A stretch of DNA of 64,000 nucleotides from 2-12-FULL-35-15 sp036386835 (GTDB lineage: Bacteria; Bacteroidota; Bacteroidia; 2-12-FULL-35-15): contig DASVUX010000022.1 of the NCBI GenBank assembly GCA_036386835.1, forward strand, positions 1 to 64,000. Reading direction: 5' to 3'. This document shows positions 1 to 10,000 of this stretch, piece after piece. Under the pieces are notes generated by a model, which was not told the DNA's origin, made no database searches, and saw only the letters and a program-made list of their open reading frames with translations. Both the position numbers and the translations under genes were made by a program. How positions within the stretch are numbered: the first letter of the stretch is position 1; each line of letters opens with the position of its first letter.

Positions 1-19
1 AAATACACAGATTAACCTA

Positions 20-346
20 TTAAAGGCAAGTAGTACTCAGGATCTGGTCATCACATCCGAATGTAACTTCTGCTACCGGAACAGCTACCGGCTTCGGGCA
101 TGGCTCGTGATTGCATTTGGCTACCTTATAAAAAGTAACTGTGGTTAAGAACCCGCCTGCAAAACAGATGCTGGTAATTTCACTCTGGCCGATAAATTCA
201 TAACCAGGTTCTCTTACTGCATTCAGGCATTCGTGTGCGGCTCCGCGGGCCCTCCCGATAATGTCATTGTCGGAAGATTGTGCACTTGCAAACTTTGTTG
301 TTAAAGTCATGCATGCTACAAAAGCGATCATAAATACTTTTTTCAT
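20..346 (-). CDS. Small exported Cys-rich protein, unknown function
   Basis: This encodes a 108-residue protein that I do not recognise. It starts with a typical Sec signal peptide (K2-K3, hydrophobic core 4-20, probable cleavage after A-S-A-Q near residue 23). The mature part has six cysteines (C40, C61, C78, C83, C98, C107), which would allow three disulfides in the periplasm or outside the cell. That fits export, but no family motif is visible. It is a single gene read away from the window edge, with rnpB upstream on the same strand. The start codon is the only ATG that leaves the signal peptide intact. Confidence 0.6.
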   Translation of the reverse strand: MKKVFMIAFVACMTLTTKFASAQSSDNDIIGRARGAAHECLNAVREPGYEFIGQSEITSICFAGGFLTTVTFYKVAKCNHEPCPKPVAVPVAEVTFGCDDQILSTTCL

Positions 347-524
347 GATGTGTTTAGTTTAGTATCATCTACTCTGTTATGGATTTTCGATAAGCTCCAG
401 TCTGAATGATTTTTTCAAAAAGACCTAGCTAATTTAAATCAAAAGCAAATTAAAGGAATGGGTAAAAACACCCATTTTAATGAAATGGATCGCATAATGA
501 AATCAGCTGCAGAAGGGATACATT
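347..524. other. Intergenic region with one small hairpin
   Basis: This stretch lies between the exported protein and the 3' end of rnpB. It holds no convincing ORF. The only structure seen is an inverted repeat (AATGGGT at 457-463, ACCCATT at 470-476), which could be a weak terminator-like hairpin downstream of rnpB. Confidence 0.3.
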
Positions 525-960
525 AAAAAAGCAAGTTTGTAAGCCGGGTTCTGTCCCTTCCCGCAAGCGGAAAGGTTTCTATCATTTATCTTGGCCAGTT
601 CTCACGAAAAGGCTCTAGCAATCTACCCGTCACACCATCTTCCTTTCGGAAGAACTAAAGCGAGCAGCTTCAAGTGTGTGACTTATTTGATCTTTCAACT
701 CCCAAGGTTTACCCCTGGCAACTGTTGCCAATTGCCATCGTGAGCTCTTACCTCACGTTTTCACCCTTACCTTCCGGCTTTAACTCTGAGTTTGCACGCA
801 AACCCGGATTTTAGCCGGAAGGCGGTAATTTTCTGTGGCCCTGATCTGTCCCTGCATCGCTGCAAGGCCTTCCTGTTAGGAAGTGGGATGCTCTGTGTTG
901 CCCGGACTTTCCTCTCCCCTTCCCTTTCAGGAAGAGCAGCGATAGAACAACTTGCCTTGT
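525..960 (-). ncRNA. rnpB: RNase P RNA (bacterial class A)
   Basis: This is the catalytic RNA of RNase P, which removes the 5' leader of tRNA precursors. Read on the minus strand, the 5' part carries the diagnostic GAGGAAAGTCCGGGC block (about 901-920). The 3' part carries ACAGAACCCGGCTTA (about 542-556). The two ends (GCAAGTTGT near 946-957 and ACAAACTTGC near 531-540) can pair to form helix P1. A run of T follows the 3' end. The length of about 430 nt is normal for class A. The boundaries are set by the P1 pairing and are accurate to about 10 nt. Confidence 0.93.
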
Positions 961-1040
961 AAAGGTAAGGAAAATTTAATGGGTACTGGTGAATTCAGGT
1001 GGTGTCAAATTAAATCCGGCCAGATAACCGGCCTGACGAG

Positions 1041-2066
1041 TTAACCGATCATTATTTCCGTGGCCCCGAACCCATATTTTGAATAAGAAGCATCGTGATA
1101 ACGCAATTTCATTTTATTGAGAATTGACCGCACTTCCTGCTTGAGCCTGCCATTTCCTACTCCATGGATAACCGTAAGGCTTCTGTAATGCTCATTAATT
1201 GCTTTGTCAAGCGCCATCTGGAAATGCCGGAGCTGTATAATCACTATTTCAGCATTGCTCATGCCTCCGTAATTATCGATCAGCTCCTCTATATGGAGAT
1301 CGATCTCCATTTCATAATTAGCATTATTGATTTTATGCGGCTTTGAATGTTTTACCGGCTCGGCAGACCTGTTTTTTTGAAATAACAGTTTATTCAGATC
1401 CGTTTTTAAAGCCTCGGGATTATCGAAATACAGATCCTGTTCACCATCGGTTATATTGATAAGCATAGCTTTTTCTGGCAAAAGATCATTTTCAGCAAAG
1501 GCATTTTCCTTGTAAAGCTTATAAGCTTTTATTTTAACAATCTCCGAAACCGGCTGCTGGTGTTCGTACGGGGTTTTGCTGTAAAAAAGAATATCACTTT
1601 TAAGAGTGCCGAACTGATCGATCTGCTTTTTACTTACAGTCTGAATCAGCTTCGCTTCATAGGGCCGGGATTCTCCCTTTTCTACCAGCTCATAGCCCTT
1701 GCTTTTCAAAGCTGAAACACTGAACATAATCTCTGAATCCGTATGGTTTATGAGCCATATATTGAAATCAGAAGATGATATATTATCGGGCTGCTCCGCG
1801 GTAACTGCTATGAATATCCCTTTAGAGGTCTTTTTTCTTTTTTCAGCGCTGCCAGTATAGCTTTGCAATGGCTCTTCTACCTTTTGAGCCTGCTGCTGAA
1901 CAGCAGTTTCGGGATCAAAAACGGTTACCAGTTCAGCTGCCATTACCGGGATTTCAAAACCATCTTCAATTGTAACCCCCACAGAGGTTTTATTGATGAT
2001 CCTGGTGACTACACCCTCACCTTTTTCATTCAGGAAACGCACCTTATCACCTAGCTTAAACTTCAT
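1041..2066 (-). CDS. DUF2027 and Smr domain protein
   Basis: This 341-residue protein has an N-terminal small beta-barrel (about 1-50), a central DUF2027 region (about 80-215) and a C-terminal Smr domain (about 251-341). The Smr domain shows the IDLH motif at 255-258 and the HGVGNGRL motif at 301-308. Smr domains, found also at the end of MutS2, bind nucleic acid and can act as nucleases. The substrate of this Bacteroidota family is not known. The middle part is lysine-rich and probably a linker. It is divergent from the phosphodiesterase gene, with only 38 bp between the start codons. A TAAATTTG box ends 4 nt before the ATG, so the mRNA may be leaderless. Confidence 0.88.
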   Translation of the reverse strand: MKFKLGDKVRFLNEKGEGVVTRIINKTSVGVTIEDGFEIPVMAAELVTVFDPETAVQQQAQKVEEPLQSYTGSAEKRKKTSKGIFIAVTAEQPDNISSSDFNIWLINHTDSEIMFSVSALKSKGYELVEKGESRPYEAKLIQTVSKKQIDQFGTLKSDILFYSKTPYEHQQPVSEIVKIKAYKLYKENAFAENDLLPEKAMLINITDGEQDLYFDNPEALKTDLNKLLFQKNRSAEPVKHSKPHKINNANYEMEIDLHIEELIDNYGGMSNAEIVIIQLRHFQMALDKAINEHYRSLTVIHGVGNGRLKQEVRSILNKMKLRYHDASYSKYGFGATEIMIG

Positions 2067-2070
2067 GGCA

Positions 2071-2078
2071 CAAATTTA
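2071..2078 (-). promoter_or_regulatory. -7 promoter box of the Smr gene
   Basis: TAAATTTG on the minus strand matches the Bacteroidota -7 consensus TAnnTTTG. It ends 4 nt before the Smr start codon. No clear -33 TTTG was found. Confidence 0.55.
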
Positions 2079-2090
2079 ATCCTAAATTCT

Positions 2091-2098
2091 TAGATTTG
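2091..2098 (+). promoter_or_regulatory. -7 promoter box of the phosphodiesterase gene
   Basis: TAGATTTG matches TAnnTTTG and ends 6 nt before the ATG at 2105. It lies 12 bp from the opposite-facing box of the Smr gene. Confidence 0.5.
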
Positions 2099-2104
2099 AT
2101 AAGA

Positions 2105-3061
2105 ATGAAACTTTATATGAAAATACTATTGACATTCGTTGCTGCGGCTATAGCTTCCGCATATTCCGGTTGCGGGAAAGATCCTGCTTTAGGCCAAAGC
2201 ACTCCCTATAAAACCAAAAACGTAGTGATTATTGTCGTTGACGGACCTCGGTTTACAGAAACCTGGGGATTGCCATCCAGGTCGCTGATTCCTTATCGAA
2301 GCCAGATGCTCCGGGAAGGCGTATTTTGTTCCTCTTTTTATAATAACGGTTACTGTTTTACCAATGCCGGTCACGCTGCAATAACCACCGGAGTTTATCA
2401 AAACATCAATAACAGCGGTCTTGAGCAGCCCCAAAAACCTTCGATATTTCAGTATTGGATCAAAGCTTCCAAACATCCGGCTTCAGAAGCCTGGGTAATT
2501 GCTTCAAAAGACAAGCTGGCGATATTATCTGATTGCCAGGACACAGCCTGGAGTGGAAAATTCCGCCCGTACACAGATTGCGGAACTGCCGGTTTAGGAA
2601 CAGGTTACAGGGAGGATTCGGTTACATTTCGTAATGCGAAAAATATTTTTACCGCGAACCATCCCAAACTTGCCCTGATTAATTTCAAACAGCCGGATGC
2701 TGCAGCTCACGGTGCTGATTCTGCAGGTTACGTACAGGGGATTATAGATACCGATAATTATGTTTACCAGTTCTGGCAGTTCCTGCAAAGCGACCCTTTT
2801 TACAAGGGAACTACCGCGCTTATTGTCACGAACGACCATGGCAGGCATACGGCAGGACATCTTGACGGATATATTTCGCATACCGATAACTGCGAAGGAT
2901 GTAAACATATTGAGTTCCTGGCATTAGGTCCGGATTTCAAGCAGAATTACACCTGTAATGTCCCTCATGAGCAAACGGATATCCCTGCCACTATTGCTGC
3001 AATTATGGGATTCCAGATGCCCGGTTCCAGCGGCAAGCTGATCAAGGAACTTTTCCGATGA
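2105..3061 (+). CDS. Type I phosphodiesterase / alkaline phosphatase-superfamily lipoprotein
   Basis: This is a 318-residue metal-dependent phosphohydrolase of the alkaline phosphatase superfamily, anchored as a lipoprotein (lipobox Y-S-G-C with C23). The fold shows in the V-V-D-G metal ligand D46, the probable nucleophile T86 four residues before H90, a D198/H202 pair, the N-D-H-G motif with D244 and H245, and H288 before T-D-I. These match the two-metal site of type I phosphodiesterases and nucleotide pyrophosphatases. The natural substrate cannot be told from sequence. A TTG at 2096 could extend the frame by three codons, but the ATG at 2105 fits the promoter box and signal peptide better. 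Confidence 0.82.
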   Translation: MKLYMKILLTFVAAAIASAYSGCGKDPALGQSTPYKTKNVVIIVVDGPRFTETWGLPSRSLIPYRSQMLREGVFCSSFYNNGYCFTNAGHAAITTGVYQNINNSGLEQPQKPSIFQYWIKASKHPASEAWVIASKDKLAILSDCQDTAWSGKFRPYTDCGTAGLGTGYREDSVTFRNAKNIFTANHPKLALINFKQPDAAAHGADSAGYVQGIIDTDNYVYQFWQFLQSDPFYKGTTALIVTNDHGRHTAGHLDGYISHTDNCEGCKHIEFLALGPDFKQNYTCNVPHEQTDIPATIAAIMGFQMPGSSGKLIKELFR

Positions 3062-5167
3062 TCAGATGTTCATTTCAAATGCCCCGGATTCTGTAACGGA
3101 ATAAAATGGCCGGTCATGTAATAAACATTCATTCTTCCATGCTTTGAGCTTGTAAGCTGAATTTGAAGAATCAAAAACAATTCTGCCGGGCTGGTACACT
3201 TTCAGAATATCGCGGATTTTTATATCTGCATTTTCTGACACTATTAAGAGGTCAATTGCTATCCTCTTTCCAAAATCATATTCCTGCTGCCGGTATTGCT
3301 TATCGAGCCGCACAATTTTCTTATTAAAGAATTGTATGCTGTTATTCCTGATGCAAACTTCTGCTGTTGCGGTATCACGGCAAACTATCATTGTCGTGTT
3401 TACGCCCAGTTCCCACCAGTTGTGGCGTATATGAAAGAGCTGGGCATTTTCATTTTCAGCAAAGACTGTGTCGGTGTAAAGAATATTTCTCTTTGAACTT
3501 ATAAAATCAATTGCACTGGTTTTAGGTACATTATAAATGATCAGTTTTCGCTGATGGAATTGGGCGTGCTGCTCGATGATCTGTGAGAAAAGGATCAGCA
3601 AAAGCATTGACAATGACAATACAAGATAGTTAACAGTCCGTTTCGAAAAGTAAAGCAGAAACAAAACGATCATGGCATATAATAACCATGTTTCAGTAAT
3701 ATTAACCGAAATATCTTTTAACAAAGAACAGGGCCACTTTTCAATGAGCTTTACAGAGGCATTCAGCAGCCAGACGCACCAGCCGAACCCCAGAGCAAGG
3801 TATGTCGCTATAAGGGATATTTTTGCAAACACAAACAAAGCGATGCCAATATAAATGATCATAGTGGATAAGGGGATCACAATAAAATTTGAGAGCAGAA
3901 AGTAATTAGGGAACTGGTGAAAATAATGAAGACCAAGCGGGAAGGTTGCAATCTGTGCTGCAATGGAAACTGCTGTGATGGTCCACACCTGGTCCAGCAA
4001 CCAGTTATCAGTTTCATACCATGAGTATATTTTAGGTTGAATATAAACAATCCCAATCACGGCAATATACGACAGCTGAAACCCTACTTCCATTATAAGG
4101 AAGGGATCAATAGCCAGCAGGACAAAAGCAGATGCTGCGAGGGTATTGTATATATTGGTATGCCGGTCAAAGGCCTTTGCAATGATTATAAAGCTGAACA
4201 TGGTGGCCGCACGGAGAACAGAAGGCGAGAGACCGGTAAGTGCGGAATAGAACCACAGCAGGAGAATAAGCACTGCAGCTTTTATGATATTGCCGCGCTT
4301 AACTTTATCCAGGAAGAACAGGATCCAGTTAAAAACCACATAGACTATCGCGACATGCAACCCTGAAACAGAAAGCACGTGCAACGCACCTGTGCTTGAA
4401 TAAGCCGAAATTATATCCTGATCAAGTTTATCGGCATAACCAAGCATTAATGCGGCACCAACGGCATATTCATCATTCTGTATATGATGGGAACGCAGGA
4501 TCGCCAGCAGCTGATCCCTCAATGTATAGGAATACCTGAGCACTGGATTTCCTGAATTTATTCCCGGAGCCACCCAGCTGTTCGAGTCAGCATAACACTG
4601 GTGATAGATATTATGAAAAGAAAGGAATCTCTTATAATCGAAAGCACCCGGATTCTGTGGCGGTGGGATCGCGGTAAAGGTGGTGTTGATTAGTAATTCA
4701 TCTCCGTAGGCAAGTCTTCGCGCGGCCTCATTCTTCTGAAGATACAGTAATACCTTGCCCTCTGATCGCTTCCAGCCGGAATTGGTCTCGCAGGCAACAA
4801 CATCCAGGATAACCTTGAACGTCTTTTCCTTTTCAAGGGGAGACTGGAGGATCACTGCTCTCACTTTCGTTTTCTTATCAGCCAGGAGTTTTGAGAAATG
4901 TCCTGGTTTTAGCTTCTGTGTTTTATCAATTGTTAAATGATATGCGAAAGCGAACAGTAATAAATTAATGGTGATCCCGAAGATCCATGATCTTTTATAA
5001 GAGATTTTTAAAGATGGGATCGATACGACAGCTGCAATAAAAAGAATATAAGGCAATACGATGAGCCAGAAATTCTTAATTTCAAAAGGGAAATAAACAG
5101 CTGATATTATTCCGGCAATAAAAGGCAGTAATAACCTTATCAGAGGGGCCTGGTTCCAGATCTTCAT
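3062..5167 (-). CDS. comEC: ComEC/Rec2 family DNA-uptake channel protein
   Basis: This 701-residue polytopic membrane protein belongs to the ComEC/Rec2 family, which moves single-stranded DNA across the inner membrane during natural transformation. Two or three N-terminal membrane segments (about 8-80) are followed by a soluble OB-like region (about 95-200). The competence domain comes next, with the hallmark HVLSVSGLH at 263-271, and then many membrane segments up to about 530. The last 165 residues are soluble and replace the full metallo-beta-lactamase domain of Firmicutes ComEC; no HxHxDH motif is visible there. No other competence gene is adjacent. It converges with the phosphodiesterase gene, their stop codons abutting. 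Confidence 0.9.
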   Translation of the reverse strand: MKIWNQAPLIRLLLPFIAGIISAVYFPFEIKNFWLIVLPYILFIAAVVSIPSLKISYKRSWIFGITINLLLFAFAYHLTIDKTQKLKPGHFSKLLADKKTKVRAVILQSPLEKEKTFKVILDVVACETNSGWKRSEGKVLLYLQKNEAARRLAYGDELLINTTFTAIPPPQNPGAFDYKRFLSFHNIYHQCYADSNSWVAPGINSGNPVLRYSYTLRDQLLAILRSHHIQNDEYAVGAALMLGYADKLDQDIISAYSSTGALHVLSVSGLHVAIVYVVFNWILFFLDKVKRGNIIKAAVLILLLWFYSALTGLSPSVLRAATMFSFIIIAKAFDRHTNIYNTLAASAFVLLAIDPFLIMEVGFQLSYIAVIGIVYIQPKIYSWYETDNWLLDQVWTITAVSIAAQIATFPLGLHYFHQFPNYFLLSNFIVIPLSTMIIYIGIALFVFAKISLIATYLALGFGWCVWLLNASVKLIEKWPCSLLKDISVNITETWLLYAMIVLFLLYFSKRTVNYLVLSLSMLLLILFSQIIEQHAQFHQRKLIIYNVPKTSAIDFISSKRNILYTDTVFAENENAQLFHIRHNWWELGVNTTMIVCRDTATAEVCIRNNSIQFFNKKIVRLDKQYRQQEYDFGKRIAIDLLIVSENADIKIRDILKVYQPGRIVFDSSNSAYKLKAWKNECLLHDRPFYSVTESGAFEMNI

Positions 5168-5266
5168 ATTTCGCAGCGAAAATATTATATCTGTTCTTTT
5201 TCATTTAAAGAAAATGACTGCTATCTAAGGTTTCGGAGAATAAGTGGATTTGTACTAATTTGGATA

Positions 5267-5491
5267 TGTCATTTTTGAGCGAAGTCGAGAAATCTAATGA
5301 TAAAACCGAAGACTTAAGGTTTACTTGTACACTACATTCCCTTAGAATACCATCCTCTTCCCTTCCCATTTTGAGCGATCTAATGAAACCGAAGACTTAA
5401 GATTAACTTGTACACTACATTCCCTTAGAATGTCATCCTCCCATCTGTCATTTCGAGCGAAGTCGAGAAATCTTTAGGCCGAAGACCTCAT
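5267..5491. repeat. Three decayed tandem copies of a TTTCGAGC-type intergenic repeat
   Basis: Copy 1 spans 5267-5357, copy 2 spans about 5365-5440 and a partial copy 3 spans 5446-5491. Shared blocks include ACCGAAGACTTAAG and TTGTACACTACATTCCCTTA. Copies 1 and 3 carry the element GTCATTT(C/T)(G/T)AGCGAAGTCGAGAAATCT, and copy 2 has a shortened form of it. A related element recurs at 41871. The tract fills the gap between comEC and the next gene and holds no ORF. Confidence 0.85.
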
Positions 5492-5492
5492 T

Positions 5493-6275
5493 TTACCACC
5501 TCTTTTCGTGAGGAATATAATAATCCTTGCCGGCAGTAAAAGCCTCATACTTGCCTTTGATCGCCATCACGAGTTCAAACTGGTTGGCTGACTTAATGAA
5601 CTCTTCACTTAAATTGCAGTAAATGATAAAGGCTTCAAACTCTTCTTCACTCAGCTCGATAATATCGTTTTTTACATACAGCCTGAAAAGATCTTTAAGG
5701 ATATCCATCTTAAGGTCTTCATTTTCCCAGGCTGCCACTTTTTGCTTGGATTTACCGAATTTACTGAAGCGCTCATACAGGTAAGTGATAGGGCTCGAAA
5801 TTGCATTAATATCCGTATAATATCTTGACCTCCTGGTTGAGTCGAGTTTTGCTATGTCTTTATCAATATCACTCAGGCTTCTTGTTCCGAAAACGCTCAC
5901 TTCCTTAAGTGTATAGACGAGCTTCTGCATCTCGACCTCTATATAATAATGACTTTTAACAATAGAGTCCCGAAGGCAGATTTTTTTTGAGTGATAGCCG
6001 ATCACAGACAACTGCAGCGTGTCGGTTTGATAAGCTTTCACGGAAAATTTTCCCTCCGCATCGGCAAATGAACCGTTGTTTGTCCTTTTGTTTATGATCA
6101 TTAATTTTGGCAGGGGTAAAAACGGGTTCTCTTTGTCGAAAATCCGGCCGGAAATGGTTACGAGCGACTGCGATCTAATTTCAGAAACGAGCACCATTGC
6201 GATCACAATGAACATAATCCTGGTGACACTTCGATGGGTACTAACGTTGTTATGGCTTCCGGAAAACATGGACAA
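5493..6275 (-). CDS. Exported protein with carboxypeptidase-regulatory-like domain
   Basis: This 260-residue protein has a hydrophobic export segment at about 20-34 ending in S-Q-S. A carboxypeptidase D regulatory-like beta-sandwich follows (about 40-115), recognised by I-S-G-R-I-F-D, the F-A-D-A-E-G-K-F turn and the L-x-x-S-V-I-G-Y strand. In Bacteroidota such domains often sit at the N-terminus of TonB-dependent receptors, but no plug or barrel follows here. The C-terminal half (about 130-260) is charged and unassigned. The start is uncertain: M1, M3 (6269) or M21 (6215) are possible. It lies 67 nt after plsY on the same strand and may be a separate unit. Confidence 0.65.
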   Translation of the reverse strand: MSMFSGSHNNVSTHRSVTRIMFIVIAMVLVSEIRSQSLVTISGRIFDKENPFLPLPKLMIINKRTNNGSFADAEGKFSVKAYQTDTLQLSVIGYHSKKICLRDSIVKSHYYIEVEMQKLVYTLKEVSVFGTRSLSDIDKDIAKLDSTRRSRYYTDINAISSPITYLYERFSKFGKSKQKVAAWENEDLKMDILKDLFRLYVKNDIIELSEEEFEAFIIYCNLSEEFIKSANQFELVMAIKGKYEAFTAGKDYYIPHEKRW

Positions 6276-6342
6276 AAATAAGATTTAAGAAGCAGTGCTT
6301 TAGCCAATTAAAGTTAAACGGTATAACGGAGAATGAAAACGG

Positions 6343-7002
6343 TTATTCTGTTTCCGCAGGTTTCTCGATCTTCTTTTTTTTCTTTATCAGCTTTGCTTTC
6401 GATTCTTCCCTTCGCAACAAGCGCTCTATATTCTTTTGATGAGTAATAAGAACCATGATTGCTATAAGGATTGAAAAGATCACAAGCGAAGGAACTGTTT
6501 CTTTAAAGATGCCGATTACAATAAATGGAAACAGGACTGCTGCGATCATAGAACTAAGCGACACGTAGCTTGAGGCTAACAATACAATTACAAAAATTCC
6601 CATGGCAATAAGGGCAGCCGGCATGTGAATGGCAAGGACTATCCCGAGAAGCGTGGCAATCCCCTTGCCTCCGCGAAAGGAAGCAAAGATCGGGAAGATA
6701 TGACCAATTAGTGAAGCAATCCCGAGAACCAGCTGCAGGTTAATGAACTGGTTGCTGTGAGGGGTGTAATTGCTGATGTAAGCCAGGTTGACAGCAGCAA
6801 AACCTTTGAGAACATCAATCAGCAGGACCGGGACTCCCGCCTTTTTCCCAAGGACCCGGAACGTATTGGTTGCCCCGGCATTGCCACTTCCATACTCTCT
6901 TACATCGATTCTATAGAAATATTTACCTATCCACACGGCTGTAGGGATAGAACCCAGTAAGTAGGCTCCGATCAGCAGGGTTATATGTAATGCCGTGATC
7001 AA
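6343..7002 (-). CDS. plsY: Glycerol-3-phosphate acyltransferase PlsY
   Basis: PlsY makes lysophosphatidic acid at the inner membrane by transferring the acyl group of acyl-phosphate to glycerol 3-phosphate. It is the first acylation of phospholipid synthesis. The 219-residue protein has the family motifs: GSIPTA near 17-22, the GSGNAGATN loop at 38-46 and the FRGGKGIAT loop near 108-117, with about five membrane segments. The last 25 residues are a lysine-rich tail not needed for the fold. The start codon lies 1 nt after the stop of the 1492-residue exported protein, so the two are co-transcribed. Confidence 0.95.
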   Translation of the reverse strand: MITALHITLLIGAYLLGSIPTAVWIGKYFYRIDVREYGSGNAGATNTFRVLGKKAGVPVLLIDVLKGFAAVNLAYISNYTPHSNQFINLQLVLGIASLIGHIFPIFASFRGGKGIATLLGIVLAIHMPAALIAMGIFVIVLLASSYVSLSSMIAAVLFPFIVIGIFKETVPSLVIFSILIAIMVLITHQKNIERLLRREESKAKLIKKKKKIEKPAETE

Positions 7003-7003
7003 T

Positions 7004-10000
7004 TTATTCTTCTGCGCTTTGTGTCTTACGTAAGAATTGTGTTTTTTTGCTCGGAGGACAAATATTGAAATAGTAATTAGGCTCTTTCTTATCCTTATCC
7101 CCTGCCTTCTCGCGTTTTTCCGGCTTAAGTTCTTTCAGGGCTGTATTGAATGCTTCATTGGAAGAAACAGCAAGCATTGTTCCTCTTGTATAATTGAAGT
7201 AATACCAGTTGCCTTCATCCAGCTCAAGGTAAATGTTCAGGATATCCCCTCCTCTTTTCTTGATCAGCTCTATCCGTCCGCCCACATACTTATTTACCTG
7301 TGTCTTATTGATATTTCCGATCCCGATCTTACCGTTTGAAGTATAAGAGCGTGTATCCTTGTTCCATTTCATTTTTACATCAGTGAAGAAGAACGATTTT
7401 TTTAATTCGTCAGGGAACTTTTTATATGAACCGTAAAGATTCAGCTGGGAGATCAGCTTATCCGCCTGTTCCTTTCCAAGCATCTCACGCATTCCTTTCT
7501 CGAATACGGGCCTTGAAAAATCTGTCGGGGCAAGGTCAGCGAAATTTACGATCGCATCAGACATTTTATCCATTGCACCGTCATCAAAGAAGAAGTCGGT
7601 GGTCATCAGCATATCAAACGATACAGAATCCGGCACCAGGTAATGAATCGCACTTCCGAATGACTCTACTTTAACCTGGCCGAAATCACCGCCCAGGTTG
7701 ATCCTGCCTTCTCCGTAAACCTTACATTGCGCAGTATTCAAACTCAGGTAATTCCCGGTAAGGGACCGTTCTACAAGCTTTTCCTTGTTTGAGATCCGGT
7801 ATTCGCGGGAGCCTTTATCAAAGAAAAGGAATCCTGCTGCGGGCAATACAAACGGGTCGTTGGCAGATTCCTTCGGTGAAAGGAAAGCCGAATAGAAATG
7901 CGTGGAATCGGTAGTAACCATCAGGGAAGCTGCAAGAGGTTTTCCTCCTCCATCTTTAGGAAGTGTATCCACCGGGATGTAAATGCTATTCGGATTTATC
8001 TCTGACTCAAATTTGAACCACATCTTTGGAATGGATGCACAATCGTGGGAAATACGTGCTGTTCCGTCAAATACAAGGAACTGATTGGTCGCTTTCAGCT
8101 TAACTTTTCCTTTGTATTCAAAGTTCGGGCTCAGGCGGAACCTACTGGAATCCGGGATGTTAGTTTCTGCATAGGTTTGAAAAGTCGTGTCAACGCTCAC
8201 GTTGCTGAAGTAGAAGGTCTGCTTCGATTTGATCTCATCTATATAATCATAGTAACCGGAACCAGCATAACTCTTCTTTGCAAATACGTTAACAGTACAA
8301 TTATAAAGATTATGATACTTTGTGGTGGCATTGGCAACGATCTTAGAATTGCTCAGTGTGCGCATTACAGCATCCTTATCAATGATCACATCCCCTTTAT
8401 CCGGATAGATGCGGGCATCTGCAACATTAATGTATTTTACTTCCTTGGCGGTGATCACATATTTTTTCAGATCGTATTTGGCGGAAGGAGAATAAAAAGC
8501 CAATGAATCCTGCTTGGGATGAACTGAGATGAACTGGGGACCGCTAAGGTCCAGATCCTCATTTGCAGCCTTCGCCCCGGCTTTGCTTGAACCAAGTTCA
8601 ATATTGTTCTCATCCATGAACCATTTGAAATTATCCATGAAACAGATATACTGGTTCACCGGGAATTTTACAATAGATCCTTTTCCGTTGGATTTGAATT
8701 CGCCAAAACGTTTTTCAAAATCAACTTTTGCATTAACGTTATCCGTGGAGAAAGCGATCCCTGCAATGTCGAGGGCTTTTAAACTAAAGTTGGCTGTATC
8801 CGAATCAAATGCATTGGCGCGGAATTTAACCAGCCTGGCATCCAGCTTGGCATTGGAAAAATCTGCAGTACCGCTTCCGAAGAGCTGCTTCGGAGTAAGA
8901 GAGACATGGCCGTCAAACTGTGCCTGCCCGTTATAGGACTGGAACTTTTTCTGCTTGCTGTTATGAACGATCATAACATCCTTCTGGGGCTGCCAGTGGA
9001 CCTTAACACTGTCGCCATGCAATTGAGGGAACTCCGGCTTGATCTTTTGTTCTTTCACATCAAATGTCTGGGCAAGAGCATTGGTTGAATCGGGGAAAAA
9101 GATAAAGTCCTTTGACCTTGTCACCGATGTAACATAATTGATCGTGCCGTCACCGCGTAAGCCCTGGTTGCTTAACTTAACAGCACTGTTATATGTTCCC
9201 TTTCCCCCGTAAAGCGGGTAGCCAGCGGCAGGTGCCTGGGTAATAAAACCTAATGAATAATCAGACTGCAGAGTGAGGGATTCCTTAAAGGTTGGAAAAA
9301 TCCCTGCAGAAACCATCTCTCCTTTGAAATTTAAACCTTCATTGGAGAAGTTATCCAAACTGTCAATAGAAAAAGGTTCTAGGTGAAAAAAGAATTTGTC
9401 CTTATGATACTTCCCATTCTGGATCTGTTTTTTATCATAATACGCATAGGAATCTTTGAAGCTGTTAAAGACAGGATATTTCGGAAATGGTTTTCGTCCC
9501 GATTTATTTGCGGGGTTATCTATCTCGAGATTACCATCAATATGCTCAATTACGGTTTTTACCCTTACAAGGGGATATTCACCATAGGCATCAGGCTCCC
9601 CGGATTTGACAGTTAGCCTGAGTGAATCTACATTCTTAAGGTTAATAATGAATTTGTCATAATCAAAGGTGAATTCCTTTCCGAAAAAATCGAAGCGTCC
9701 GGCATGAACAACACCTGCAAAAGAAAAATCACGATTTTTCTTTAAAATAAGCTTTTGCTGGGCCGGGTAAATGACCACGTTCTGGGAATCACTCATGTAA
9801 ACCTGCTTCACGCCAAAAATAGTCATGTCATAGTTTAGAAGGTTCACGCTTGCATTACTGGCATTTCTTACTACGGAAGGAAACTGGATCACATCATTAT
9901 CCACGTGTCCTGCTTTTGCGGATATATAAGTGAACAGTTTTTCATTCACAGAAACTTCATCATCTTCTATATCGTAGGTAATGAAACCCAAAGCAGAAAG

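Noticed and set aside
1164..1346. A small plus-strand ORF within the Smr gene
   Set aside because: It is antisense to the conserved Smr domain; no signal of its own.
8045..8506. A 153-residue ORF antisense to the same gene
   Set aside because: It is a shadow of the long minus-strand frame; no known domain.
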